64,000 nt of DNA from JAFKKS01 sp050187875 (GTDB lineage: Bacteria > Pseudomonadota > Alphaproteobacteria > Rhizobiales > Xanthobacteraceae), in NCBI GenBank assembly GCA_050187875.1, contig JBFWXB010000014.1, positions 32,148 to 96,147 on the forward strand, given 5' to 3'. The position numbers and the translations under genes were made by a program. Under the pieces are notes generated by a model, which was given only the letters and a program-made list of their open reading frames with translations, did no database searches and was not told where the DNA came from. This document shows, one piece after another, positions 25,597-34,782 of this stretch; positions within the stretch are counted from its first letter, which is position 1; each line of letters starts with the position of its first letter.

Positions 25597-27747
25597 TCAC
25601 GCCTTCCGCAGGTCGTGATTCTTCAGCGGCAGGGAGCGGATGCGCTTGCCGGTCGCGGCGAACACGGCGTTGCACAGCGCCGGCGCAAGGGGCGGCAACG
25701 GCGGCTCGCCGATGCCGCCCCAGCCTTCGCCGCTCGGAACGATCACCGTCTTCACCTCCGGCATCTCGGCGAGCCGCAACACCCGGTAGTCGTCGAAATT
25801 GCCCTGCATCACGCGCCCGTCAGCGATCGTAATCTCGCCGTAGAGCGCGGCCTCGAGCGCGTAGACGATCGCTCCTTGCGTCTGCTTTTCGATGGTGAGC
25901 GGATTGACGACGTGGCCAGGATCGAGCGCTGCGACGATGCGGTGAACGCGTAGCGCGCCGTCATCGCCAACGGAAATCTCGACAACGTGGGCGCACACCG
26001 TGCCGCACGCTTCATGCAAGGCGATGCCGCGTGTGCGCCCGGCCGGCGGCGCGCTCTCCCAGGCGGCAGCTTTTGCGGCGGCGTCGAGCACCGCGCGGGC
26101 GCGCGGATTGTGCGCCAGGAGCTTGCGGCGGAAGTGATAAGGATCGGATTTCGCCGCGTGCGCGGCTTCGTCGATGAAGCTCTCCTTGAAGAACGCGTTC
26201 TGCCCGTGGTTCACCGCGCGCCAGACGCCGGCGGGCACATGCGTGTTGCGCATCGCATAGGAGATGCGGCGGTTTCGCACCGCGTATTCGACCTCGAGCA
26301 GCCCGTCGAGGAACTGCTTGTCGAGGCCGCCGGTCATCATCATCATTTCCGGAAGCAGGGAGGCGAGCACCGACTGCCCGGAAATGCGCGTGTCCCATGC
26401 GGTCAGCGTGCCTTCGGCGTCGAGCGCGCCGGTGAGCCTCGCCATCACCACCGGGCGATAGAAGTCGTGGCGCGTGTCTTCCTCGCGCGTCCATAGAAGC
26501 TTCACCGGCTCACCGACCTCTTTCGCCACCTGCACGGCGAAGCGCACGAAATCCTGGATCATGCCGCGCCGGCCGAAGCCGCCGCCGACCATGGTGCGGT
26601 GGACGATGACTTTCTCCGGCGGCATGCCGGCTGCGGTCGCCGCCGTTTCCAGCGCATTCTCGCCGTCCTGCGTCGGTACCCAGATCTCGACGCGGTCAGC
26701 CGTCACATGCGCGGTGCAGTTCTGCGGCTCGAGTGTTTCGTGGGCGAGGAATGGCACGGAATAGGTCGCGCTCACGCGCGTTGCGGCTTTGGCCAGCGTT
26801 GCGTCAACGTCGCCGTGGTCGCCGGCGATCTCCGCCTCCTCGCTCACCAGGCCTTCGCGCAGGAAGTCGGCAATCGCGGCGCTGGACGCCGCGCCATGCT
26901 CGCCCTCGTCCCATTCCACCTTCAGCGCCTCGAGCGCCTTGCGCGCGCGCCACCAGGTGTCGGCGACGACCGCCACGGCATCATCGAGCTTCACGACGCG
27001 CGGCGCGCCCTTCATGGCGGCAAGGGCCGAGGCGTCGACCGATTTCAGCGTGCCCTGGAACACCGGACATTGCAGGATCGCGCCATGCCGCAAGTTCGGG
27101 AGCGTCACGTCGATCCCGTAAACCGCCTGGCCGGACACGGTGAGGGCGGAGTTGCGCTGGCGCTGGCGCGTGCCGATCAGGCGCCAGTCGCGCTCCGGTT
27201 TGAGCGCCACATTCTGCGGCGGCGGCAGGCGCGCGGCGTCGGCCGCGACGGCGCCGAAGGTGACGCTTCGTCCGCTCGGCGCGTGCGTGATGAGACTATT
27301 CTTCGCCGCGCATTCGCTCGCCGAGACGTTCCAGCGCGCGGCTGCCGCGGCGATCAGCATCGTGCGCGCGGCCGCTCCGGCCTCGCGCAACATCTCCTGC
27401 GAGTGCTTCACCGAGCGGCTGGCGCCAGTCGACATGTCGCCCCACACCCGCTTGCGGGCGAGGTTTTCATGCGGCGCGACGAGCTCGGCGCGCACCTTCG
27501 ACCAGTCGCATTCGAGCTCCTCGGCGAGCAGCATCGGCAGCGCGGTGGCGATGCCCTGGCCGAGCTCCGCGCGGGCGATACGCACGATCACCGCATCGTC
27601 CGGCTGCACCACGACCCAGGCATTGATTTCGCCCGCCGCCGTTTCCGCCTGTGCCGGCGTGGCGGCATGCATCGGCATGGCGATGCCGAGACTTAAGCCG
27701 CCGCCGACGGCTGCGGACTGAATGAGGAATGCGCGGCGCGTCTGCAC
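25597..27747 (-). CDS. Molybdopterin-binding aldehyde/xanthine dehydrogenase-family large subunit (IorB-like), Tat-exported
   Basis: 716 aa. The N-terminus MQTRRAFLIQSAAVGGGLSLG is a twin-arginine signal, as in isoquinoline 1-oxidoreductase beta (IorB) and related periplasmic MoCo dehydrogenases. Family blocks include ARAELGQGIATALPMLLAEELE, YGIDVTLPNLRHGAILQCPV, HETLEPQNCTAHV, MVGGGFGRRGMIQDFVRFAVQVAKE, and a C-terminal GWGGIGEPPLPPLAPALCNAVFAATGKRIRSLPL with the catalytic Glu in GIGEP. Such enzymes need a small [2Fe-2S] subunit and usually a cytochrome partner. Neither is adjacent, so it is an unpaired large subunit. It follows the radical SAM gene by three bases and probably shares its transcript. 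Confidence 0.9.
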   Translation of the reverse strand: MQTRRAFLIQSAAVGGGLSLGIAMPMHAATPAQAETAAGEINAWVVVQPDDAVIVRIARAELGQGIATALPMLLAEELECDWSKVRAELVAPHENLARKRVWGDMSTGASRSVKHSQEMLREAGAAARTMLIAAAAARWNVSASECAAKNSLITHAPSGRSVTFGAVAADAARLPPPQNVALKPERDWRLIGTRQRQRNSALTVSGQAVYGIDVTLPNLRHGAILQCPVFQGTLKSVDASALAAMKGAPRVVKLDDAVAVVADTWWRARKALEALKVEWDEGEHGAASSAAIADFLREGLVSEEAEIAGDHGDVDATLAKAATRVSATYSVPFLAHETLEPQNCTAHVTADRVEIWVPTQDGENALETAATAAGMPPEKVIVHRTMVGGGFGRRGMIQDFVRFAVQVAKEVGEPVKLLWTREEDTRHDFYRPVVMARLTGALDAEGTLTAWDTRISGQSVLASLLPEMMMMTGGLDKQFLDGLLEVEYAVRNRRISYAMRNTHVPAGVWRAVNHGQNAFFKESFIDEAAHAAKSDPYHFRRKLLAHNPRARAVLDAAAKAAAWESAPPAGRTRGIALHEACGTVCAHVVEISVGDDGALRVHRIVAALDPGHVVNPLTIEKQTQGAIVYALEAALYGEITIADGRVMQGNFDDYRVLRLAEMPEVKTVIVPSGEGWGGIGEPPLPPLAPALCNAVFAATGKRIRSLPLKNHDLRKA

Positions 27748-27750
27748 GGA

Positions 27751-29337
27751 TTACGCCGCCGCGCGTGAGGGCGCGCGTTCATGCGTCGAGTAGAACGACG
27801 CATTCTGGTCGCCGCGCAACGCCTCGCGTGAGAACTTGATGAGATGGTGGGCGACAAAGCCCATGCCGAAGGCGCCGTCGACACGGCCGCGCTTGATCGA
27901 ATAGCGTGCGGCATCCCAGAAGGCGCGACGATAGTCGGAAAGAAGGCCGACGCGCACCGCAAGATTGGCGCCGAGCACCAGGCCGCTCATCAGGTTATGC
28001 GCGGTAAGTTTGCCCGTCTCCGGCACTTTGATGCGATTGACATAGGTCGCGTCGACCTGATGACGGAAGCGCGCGAACAGCCGCGTCGGGTCGTAGGCGT
28101 GGGCGATGCAGCGCCGCCATGTCGCAAGAACGTCGTCATAGGGCCGCAGGAACTTCACATTCGATTCGAGCGCCGGATCGTCGACGATGCGCCCTTCGCT
28201 CAAAAGCCGGTCGTAGAGCGGCGTCTTCGGCAGCGCTTGCAGGAGGTTCATCGTCAGGATCGGAATCTGCGAGCGGTCGACGAAGTCGATCAGGGCGTCG
28301 CCGGTGTCGTCGGTGTCGCTGTCGAGGCCGAGAATGATGCCGGAGGTGATCTCGAGCCCATAGCTGTTGAGCGTCGCGATCGCCTCGTACATCGGCACCG
28401 CAGCGTTGTGCTCCTTGCGCATGGCCTTGAGCGCCCCGAGCTCGGGCGTCTCGATGCCGGCGAAGACGGTGACGAAGCCCGCCTGGCGCATGAGCTCGAG
28501 GATGTCGGGCTGCTTCGCGATATTGAGCGTCGCCTCGCAAGCGAATTGCAGCGGGTAGCCGCGCTTCTGCTGCCAGGCGACGAGATGCGGCAGCATCTCG
28601 CGCGCGGCCTTGCGGTTGCCGATGAAATTGTCGTCGACGAAATAGACCGCTTGCGGGTGCGGCATCGCCATCATCGCGTCGAGCTCGGCGATGATCTGCT
28701 CCGGTGACTTCAGCCGTGGCTGGCGGCCGTAGAGCTGCGGGATGTCGCAGAAGTCGCAGCGATACGGACAGCCGCTCGAGAACTGGAGGCTGCCGATGAG
28801 ATAGCGGCTGAGCGGAATGAGGTGGTAGGCGGGAATGGGGAAATCGCCGAGCGGCGTGCGGTCCTGCGTGTCGAGCCGGATCTGAGCGGGCGGCGGCGTC
28901 ACGCTCTCGTCAAGCGCGCGGATTAATTGATCGGTCGCGTCGCCGAGCTCGCCGATATGCAGATAGTCGAACTCCGGATACATTTCGGGCGACGCCGAAA
29001 CCGACGGGCCGCCGAGCACCGCCGGCTTGCCGGCGGCGTGTACGCGGCGCGCGATATCGCGGATCTGCGGCGCCTGGACGTGCATGCCGCTGACGAAGAC
29101 GGCGTCGGCCCAGGCGATGTCATCTTCGCTCGCACGGCGGATGTTCTCGTCGATGAAGCGCACCGGCCATTCGGAGGGCAGATAGGCGGCGATCAGCAGC
29201 AAGCCTTGCGGCGGCATGAAGGCCTGCACGCGCCACATCAGCGGGTAGGCATGCTGGAATGTGCCGAAGGACGGCGTATAGGCCGGGAAAACGCAGAGGA
29301 TGTTGCGCTTGCGTGTGGGCTGTCCCGCGTAGCGCAT
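27751..29337 (-). CDS. hpnP: B12-binding radical SAM protein, candidate hopanoid C-2 methylase (HpnP-like)
   Basis: 528 aa. An N-terminal cobalamin-binding domain (about 1-150; AYPLMWRVQAFMPPQGLLLIAAYLP, FIDENIRRA) precedes a radical SAM domain with the cluster motif CPYRCDFC (Cys190, 194, 197). A C-terminal DUF4070-type region follows. The layout, length and several blocks (FDYLHIGELGDATD, SGCPYRCDFCDIPQLYGRQPR, YFVDDNFIGNRKAA, NLLQALPKTPLYDRL) match what I know of HpnP, which makes 2-methylhopanoids. Other DUF4070 B12-radical SAM enzymes look similar, so the specific assignment is tentative. HpnN encoded nearby supports a hopanoid role. Confidence 0.7.
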   Translation of the reverse strand: MRYAGQPTRKRNILCVFPAYTPSFGTFQHAYPLMWRVQAFMPPQGLLLIAAYLPSEWPVRFIDENIRRASEDDIAWADAVFVSGMHVQAPQIRDIARRVHAAGKPAVLGGPSVSASPEMYPEFDYLHIGELGDATDQLIRALDESVTPPPAQIRLDTQDRTPLGDFPIPAYHLIPLSRYLIGSLQFSSGCPYRCDFCDIPQLYGRQPRLKSPEQIIAELDAMMAMPHPQAVYFVDDNFIGNRKAAREMLPHLVAWQQKRGYPLQFACEATLNIAKQPDILELMRQAGFVTVFAGIETPELGALKAMRKEHNAAVPMYEAIATLNSYGLEITSGIILGLDSDTDDTGDALIDFVDRSQIPILTMNLLQALPKTPLYDRLLSEGRIVDDPALESNVKFLRPYDDVLATWRRCIAHAYDPTRLFARFRHQVDATYVNRIKVPETGKLTAHNLMSGLVLGANLAVRVGLLSDYRRAFWDAARYSIKRGRVDGAFGMGFVAHHLIKFSREALRGDQNASFYSTHERAPSRAAA

Positions 29338-29537
29338 GATGATCTCCCGAGGAGAAATGAAACGCCAGGCCGGCGTCTGCGTTGAGGGAAAAGCCCCTAA
29401 CGGTCCATATGGGCCTCAGGCACTTTCGATCAATTGCGGGTCAAGGTTGCGCTTTCGATGGATTTCATGCCGAACTAATGCCGGAAATCAAGCTTACCCG
29501 ACCGCACGAAGACGATCCAAGCACACGGATAGGGCTC

Positions 29538-30155
29538 ATGAACCGAATTTCGCTTGTCGCGTGCAGCATGATCCTCGCGTCCTCCGTCAGCGCCGGCGCC
29601 GCCGAGCCGATCGGCGAATGGCTGGTCGAGGGAGGCTACGGGCAGGTCCGCATCGAGAAATGCGGCGACCAGCTCTGGGGCATCGTTTCGTGGGAGAAGA
29701 CGGCGGGCGTCGACCGGAATAACCCGGACGTCACCAAGCGCGACCGGCCGACGCTCGGCCTGCCGGTGCTGCGCGGCATGGCGCCGACCGGACCGAATCG
29801 TTGGGAAGGCGAAATCTACAACACCGAGGACGGGCGGATTTACTCGTCGAATATCAGCCTGGCGAGCGACGATGTCCTGCGCGTGCAGGGCTGCGTGCTC
29901 GGCTTCCTGTGCGGCGGGCAGGACTGGACGCGGGTGAAGACGGCAGCCGCCGCCCCGCCGACGGCGCGCGCCGGCGCAGCGAGCGGAAAGCATGCGCAGG
30001 CGCCGAAGCCCGCGCGTCCGGGCGCACCGGATGCCGCGCCGAAGAATCTCTCGTCGATCCCGGCGAAGGAAGTCTGCACCTTGGCGACGGGGACCGGCGG
30101 CTCGACCTATGGCGGCGACGGCAACCACAACACCGGCAGCCGCCCGCGGCGATGA
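29538..30155 (+). CDS. DUF2147 domain-containing secreted protein
   Basis: 205 aa. Signal peptide MNRISLVACSMILASSVSAGAAE, then a DUF2147 domain (about 25-135): GEWLVEGGYGQVRIEKCGDQLWGIVSWEK, DRPTLGLPVLRGM, WEGEIYNTEDGRIYSSNISL and LRVQGCVLGFLCGGQDWTRV. The C-terminal 70 residues are Ala/Pro-rich and probably disordered, with a terminal Cys. DUF2147 proteins are periplasmic, single-domain, lipocalin-like in size, and of unknown function. The ATG at 29538 gives a clean signal peptide; the frame is open further upstream without coding character. Divergent from the radical SAM gene. Confidence 0.88.
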   Translation: MNRISLVACSMILASSVSAGAAEPIGEWLVEGGYGQVRIEKCGDQLWGIVSWEKTAGVDRNNPDVTKRDRPTLGLPVLRGMAPTGPNRWEGEIYNTEDGRIYSSNISLASDDVLRVQGCVLGFLCGGQDWTRVKTAAAAPPTARAGAASGKHAQAPKPARPGAPDAAPKNLSSIPAKEVCTLATGTGGSTYGGDGNHNTGSRPRR

Positions 30156-30183
30156 GCTGACGATCGTATCTGAAGCTCTGCAA

Positions 30184-30269
30184 CGTCATGCGCGGGGCAT
30201 GACCCGCGCATCCATCATGTAAAATTTTTCGAAGACGATGGATGGCCGGGTCAAGCCTGGCCATGACGA
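30184..30269. repeat. Type B palindromic repeat
   Basis: CGTCATGCGCGGGGCATGACC and GCCGGGTCAAGCCTGGCCAT blocks with ATCCATC/GATGGATG between. It lies between convergent genes. Confidence 0.85.
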
Positions 30270-30296
30270 ACAAATTCGTCCGGTCGTTTGCTGCGA

Positions 30297-31073
30297 TTAG
30301 CTTGCGTGAGCGAGCGCGGGCGCCGCCGCCGCGCTCTCAGGCTTCGCCAAGCGCAGTTCGTAGACACGCAGCGCTTCGATGAAGATCGGGCGCTCATGCA
30401 CCATGCGGGCGCGGAAACCCGCGCGGGCGCTGAGATTGCCGAGAAGCTGGAGGTCGGCGTCGGTCGAGAGCAAGAGATACATGCAGCCGCCCGGCGCCAG
30501 GCGCTCGCGCACCTGATCGAACAGATCGGAGATGTGCTCGTAGTCGCGGCCCGCGACCCAAGCGCGGTCAGCATCGTCGCGCGGCGCGCCGGGAAAGAAC
30601 GGCGGGTTCGATACGACGACGTCGAACTCCGGCCGCGACGGCAAGGCCGAGAGCAGGTTCGAGCGGATCGCCGTGACGCGGTCGGCGAAGCCGTTGGCAA
30701 TCGCGTTCTCCGCCGCCGCTTCGACGGCATTGGGATTGATGTCGATGGCGACCACGCTGGCGGCGCCGGCGCGTGCCGCCGCGAGCGCAAGGATGCCGGT
30801 GCCGGTGCCGACGTCGACGACGCGCTTGCCGACGAGATCGAGCCGGTCGATGAAAGCGGCGAAGAATTCGCTCGCGACAAAAACGCGCGGATGAAACACC
30901 GTCGGCCGCACGGTCAATTCAAAGCCGGCGGCCTTGACCTGCCGGACGCTCTGCCGCTTCAGGAAGAGGTGGTAGGAGAAAAAGTGGATGAAGCGTCGCA
31001 GGAACCGGCGCAACGGCCCCTGACGGGTGCCGGCACCCCCAAAACCGTCTGCAAAACCAATGGCTTGATCCAT
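30297..31073 (-). CDS. Class I SAM-dependent methyltransferase (HemK/RsmC/TrmN6-like)
   Basis: About 258 aa. SAM-binding motif I is VVDVGTGTGILALAAARAGA, the acidic motif II VVAIDINP, and motif IV VVSNPPFF, an (N/D)PP(F/Y) signature of enzymes that methylate a planar amino nitrogen (Gln of release factors, or N6-adenine/N2-guanine in RNA). The preceding FELTVRPTVFHPRVFVASEFFAAFID segment (positioning a HPR-like motif before motif I) fits the release-factor/rRNA methylase group. The substrate remains undetermined. The ATG at 31073 is preferred over 31136, whose extra residues look non-coding. No operon partners. Confidence 0.85.
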   Translation of the reverse strand: MDQAIGFADGFGGAGTRQGPLRRFLRRFIHFFSYHLFLKRQSVRQVKAAGFELTVRPTVFHPRVFVASEFFAAFIDRLDLVGKRVVDVGTGTGILALAAARAGAASVVAIDINPNAVEAAAENAIANGFADRVTAIRSNLLSALPSRPEFDVVVSNPPFFPGAPRDDADRAWVAGRDYEHISDLFDQVRERLAPGGCMYLLLSTDADLQLLGNLSARAGFRARMVHERPIFIEALRVYELRLAKPESAAAAPALAHAS

Positions 31074-31283
31074 ACTCGCGTCCGCGCAGCGCGCGCCCCC
31101 AGGCCGACCGTCAAGGGCCGGTCGTCGAACTTTCATACACTATCGAAGCGATATGCAACCGCAATTGGGCCAGCCGATGAAGTTTGCATGACCAGGCCGC
31201 TCCGGGGGCAAGCCACCCCAGCCCTCAATCTGAAATTATGGCCGCCCCTCAGGCAAAAGGCGCCGGCCATCCGATGACGCTTT

Positions 31284-31307
31284 CATCATGTCTGCGCGGA
31301 CATGATG
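31284..31307. other. 9-bp perfect inverted repeat downstream of kup
   Basis: CATCATGTC (31284-31292) and GACATGATG (31299-31307) around loop TGCGCG. It lies between the convergent-side ends of the methyltransferase start and the kup stop. It has no U-tract, so a terminator role is uncertain; it resembles the CATGATG arms of the repeat at 18046. Confidence 0.5.
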
Positions 31308-31384
31308 CGGTGGCGTTGCGCTTCGTCAACCACGCGAAGTGTCGCTGCGACGAGCATGGCGAGTTGGACCAAGAGCACCAGGCG

Positions 31385-33310
31385 CTACACTGCGACCTGC
31401 GTTCCGATCTCCACGACGCGGTCGGTCGGTAGGCTGAAATAGCGCGCCGCGTCGTCCGCCACCCGCGCCAGGCTGACGAAAAGCTGGTCCTGCCACGCCG
31501 GCATCGTGGAGTCGGCGGAGGGCTTGAGCGCGCGGCGCGAGAGGAAGAACGAGGTCTGCATGATGTCGAACGTCCAGCCGACGTCGCGGCAGAGCGGCAA
31601 CGCCTTCGGAACATTCGGCATCTCCATGTAGCCGAAGCGCAGGGTCACCTGCGAGAATGTCTCCGACAACGGCGTGAGGAGCACACGTTCCTTCTCGTTG
31701 ACGCGCGGGACGTCGGCTGTCTCGACGCTCATGATGACATTGTGCGCATGCAGCACCTTATTGTGCTTGAGGTTGTGCAGCAGCGCCGTCGGCGTCGTTT
31801 CGGGACGCGCGGTGAGGAAGACGGCGGTGCCCGGCGCGCGCAATTCCTGCGGGCGGCGTTCCAGGCTCTGCAGCAGTGTGGCGAGCGGCACGTCGGTGCG
31901 CCGTGTCTTCTCCGCGAGCGCGCGTGAGCCGCGCTGCCATGTCAGCATCATCGTGATGAGCGTGCCGCCGACAAGTAGCGGAATCCAGCCGCCCTCGATG
32001 ATCTTCACGAGGTTGGCCGAGAGGAACGTCAGGTCGATGAGAAACAGCGGCGCGATGAGCGCCGCCGCGCTCCAGAGCGACCAATGCCAGCAGGTGCGCA
32101 CGACGATGAAGGCCATGATGGCCGTGATCACCATTGTGCCCGTCACGGCGACGCCGTAAGCCGCGGCGAGCGCGCTCGAACTGCGGAACATCGCGACGAC
32201 GAGAACGACGAGAACGAGCAGCGCCCAATTGATGCGCGGCAGATAGATCTGCCCGGCTTGCGTTTCCGACGTCCGGCGGATCTCGAAACGCGGCAGAAGG
32301 CCGAGCTGGATCGCCTGCTGGGTGAGCGAGAAAGCGCCGCTGATCACGGCCTGACTCGCGATCACCGTTGCGGCGGTCGCCAAAATGATCATCGGGATCG
32401 TCGCCCATCCCGGATAGAGGAGGAAGAACGGGTTCTCCAATTTCTCCGGCGTTGCGAGCAGTGACGCGCCCTGCCCGAGATAATTCAGCGCTAGCGCCGG
32501 AAACACGATCGCGATCCACGCGAATTGGATCGGCCTGCGGCCGAAATGGCCAAGGTCCGCATAGAGTGCCTCGGCGCCCGTCACGGCGAGGAAGACGGCG
32601 CCGAGCGTGATGAACCCGATCCGCCCATGGGAGACCATGAACCCGATGCCGTGAAGCGGATTGATCGCGGCGAGGATGCCGGGATTGGCGGCGATATGCG
32701 GCAGGCCGCCCACCGCGAGTGCGAGGAACCATATGGACGTTATTGGGCCGAACAGCTTGGCGACGGTTTCCGTGCCGCGGCGCTGAACCGCGAACAGCGA
32801 GACGAGAATGACGAGGCTGAGCGGCACAACGTAAGGCTCGAGCGCCGGCGTCACCACTTTGAGGCCTTCGACCGCGGAGAGCACGGAAATCGCCGGCGTG
32901 ATGATGGCGTCGCCGTAGAACAGCGACGCGCCGATCACCCCGAGCAGCGGGATGGCGATCATGGCGCCGCCGGTGCCACGCAGCGCCAGCGCCATGAGCG
33001 TCAGCGTGCCGCCCTCGCCGTTGTTGTCGGCGCGCAGCAGGAACAGCACGTATTTGATCGTGACGATGATTGTTAGCGTCCACAGGATCAGCGAGACGAC
33101 GCCGACAACAGCTTCGGGCGTGATCGGCGCGTCGGCCGAAGCCGCGGTCAGCGCCTCTTTAAGGGCGTAGAGCGGGCTCGTCCCGATATCCCCATAGACG
33201 ACGCCGATGCTGCCGAGCGTCAGCTTCCAGAAGCCGGAGGTGTCAGGGGTATGCGGAAGGCCATCGCCGATCGGTGGATCGGATGGCAGAGACATGGCTG
33301 ATGCCACCAT
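31385..33310 (-). CDS. kup: Kup/Trk-type low-affinity potassium transport protein
   Basis: 641 aa K+/H+ symporter of the KUP/HAK/KT family. The signature LGSIGVVYGDIGTSPLYALKEAL lies at the N-terminus. About twelve membrane segments follow (residues 25-450), including FYGDAIITPAISVLSAVEGL and LNYLGQGASLL. The cytoplasmic C-terminal domain ends in DQLFVSLARVADDAARYFSLPTDRVVEIGTQVAV, typical of alphaproteobacterial Kup. The initiation codon is uncertain: ATGs at 33310 and 33295 are both plausible, while the frame is open to 33367. The first ~15 residues before SDPPIGDG are not conserved-looking. Confidence 0.94.
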   Translation of the reverse strand: MVASAMSLPSDPPIGDGLPHTPDTSGFWKLTLGSIGVVYGDIGTSPLYALKEALTAASADAPITPEAVVGVVSLILWTLTIIVTIKYVLFLLRADNNGEGGTLTLMALALRGTGGAMIAIPLLGVIGASLFYGDAIITPAISVLSAVEGLKVVTPALEPYVVPLSLVILVSLFAVQRRGTETVAKLFGPITSIWFLALAVGGLPHIAANPGILAAINPLHGIGFMVSHGRIGFITLGAVFLAVTGAEALYADLGHFGRRPIQFAWIAIVFPALALNYLGQGASLLATPEKLENPFFLLYPGWATIPMIILATAATVIASQAVISGAFSLTQQAIQLGLLPRFEIRRTSETQAGQIYLPRINWALLVLVVLVVAMFRSSSALAAAYGVAVTGTMVITAIMAFIVVRTCWHWSLWSAAALIAPLFLIDLTFLSANLVKIIEGGWIPLLVGGTLITMMLTWQRGSRALAEKTRRTDVPLATLLQSLERRPQELRAPGTAVFLTARPETTPTALLHNLKHNKVLHAHNVIMSVETADVPRVNEKERVLLTPLSETFSQVTLRFGYMEMPNVPKALPLCRDVGWTFDIMQTSFFLSRRALKPSADSTMPAWQDQLFVSLARVADDAARYFSLPTDRVVEIGTQVAV

Positions 33311-33495
33311 GTTGCACCACGTCATGCGCGGCCCCGCCGATCTAGTCCCAGGCGAGGCGCCAAACAACCCGCCCCGGGAGCGATATTTTTTAGGGCAAAT
33401 TTCCTAGAAAATTGCGGGCCGCGGCGGCCCAATGCTCTGGGACGTCCGATGCTCTTTCACGGAGAAGCCTCGGCGTCGCGGACGTACAAGGTCCA

Positions 33496-34686
33496 TTATG
33501 CGGCGGTGCGCCGGCGCGGCAGCAGGTTGCGCAGCGAAACGGTTTCCCACACGCCGACAATCACCAGCACCGCGGTCGCCGCAACGCTGAGCCAGAGCGG
33601 CGAGAGGTGCGTAGCGAACGGGATCAGCGCTGCAAAGAGGGCGAGGCCGACCAGATGCGAGAACGGCCAGCGGCCGACGGTCGCGCGCTTGAACAAGAGG
33701 TTGCCGAGCACATAGAGCGCCGGGCCGAGGATAAGTACGGCGGCAACCGCCGGCGCCATGTGACCTTCGGGATGCGCGATCACCTGCTCGTCGCCGACGG
33801 CGACGACGATGATCGCCGCCACCAGCAGCAGGTGGATATAGGTGTAGGCGAGCCGCGCGAGACGGCCGGGATTGCTCTCCTTCTCGAAGCGATGGCTGGC
33901 GCGGTCGGCGCCGGTGTCGAAATAAATCCACCACATCGCGATGCTGCCGATGAAGGATGCGGCGAAGGCGCCGACCGTCTGCCCCGACAACGTCACCTGC
34001 GCCGACGTTGCGCCGGTGACGAGGATCGATTCGCCGAGTGCGATGATGATGAAGAGCGCGCAGCGCTCGGCGAGATGCGCCGGGTCGATGTCCCAGTCGG
34101 CGGTTCTCGAACGTCCGAGGCCCGGCGTCACGAAGCCGAACATCGGCCCGACATATTCGATGCCGAGCGCGATGATCCAGAGCGCGAGCCGCATCTCGCC
34201 GGTCGCGAAAGCGCCCGCGAGCCAGAAGATCGCGGAAACGCAAAGCCAGGCGGTGATGCGCTGGAAGTTGCGGGTGTTGCCGCGGTGATGGCCTGCCAAG
34301 GCCCAGATCATGAACAGCGAGCGGCCGACCTGCATGAAGACATAGGCGCAGGCGAAGGGGATCGCCCGGTTGGCGAAGGCCTGCGGTAGGCTCGCCGAAA
34401 GAACGAGGCCCGCAAGCATCAGCACCAGCAGCATGAGGCGCACGCTGCCGCGCTCCGGGTCGAGCCAGTTGGTGACCCATGAGGTGTAGATCCACACCCA
34501 CCACACCGCCATCAGGAGCAGCACGGACTGCACCGCGCCGAGCGGCGTCAAGTCGGCGAGCAGCGTATGCGAAAGCTGCGTGACGCCGAAAACGAAGACC
34601 AGGTCGAAAAACAATTCGATGTAGGTGACGCGCTGATGCGCGCCCGGGGGGCGTAAGAGATTCGCTTTCGCCGTTATGGCCCGCAT
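33496..34686 (-). CDS. Low temperature requirement protein A (LtrA) family membrane protein
   Basis: 396 aa with about ten hydrophobic helices. The LtrA N-terminus is clear: RVTYIELFFDLVFVFGVTQLSHTLL, followed by VWWVWIYTSWVTNWLDPERGSVRLMLL and, later, CALFIIIALGESILVTG, the most conserved LtrA block. LtrA was named for a Listeria cold-growth mutant, and its biochemical activity is unknown. The gene lies 128 bp upstream of kup on the same strand with no repeat between, so partial co-transcription is possible. Confidence 0.9.
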   Translation of the reverse strand: MRAITAKANLLRPPGAHQRVTYIELFFDLVFVFGVTQLSHTLLADLTPLGAVQSVLLLMAVWWVWIYTSWVTNWLDPERGSVRLMLLVLMLAGLVLSASLPQAFANRAIPFACAYVFMQVGRSLFMIWALAGHHRGNTRNFQRITAWLCVSAIFWLAGAFATGEMRLALWIIALGIEYVGPMFGFVTPGLGRSRTADWDIDPAHLAERCALFIIIALGESILVTGATSAQVTLSGQTVGAFAASFIGSIAMWWIYFDTGADRASHRFEKESNPGRLARLAYTYIHLLLVAAIIVVAVGDEQVIAHPEGHMAPAVAAVLILGPALYVLGNLLFKRATVGRWPFSHLVGLALFAALIPFATHLSPLWLSVAATAVLVIVGVWETVSLRNLLPRRRTAA

Positions 34687-34782
34687 GCCGCCCTCCGCTC
34701 ACAGCTTCCGCCGTGAGAGTATCAAAATCGCGCACGTTCATAACGCTCGACAAAGAAAAACGTCGGCTCGTCGGCGGATGGA

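Noticed and set aside
31284..31307. Hairpin considered as the kup terminator
   Set aside because: There is no T-run and it resembles repeat arms, so it is listed only as an inverted repeat.
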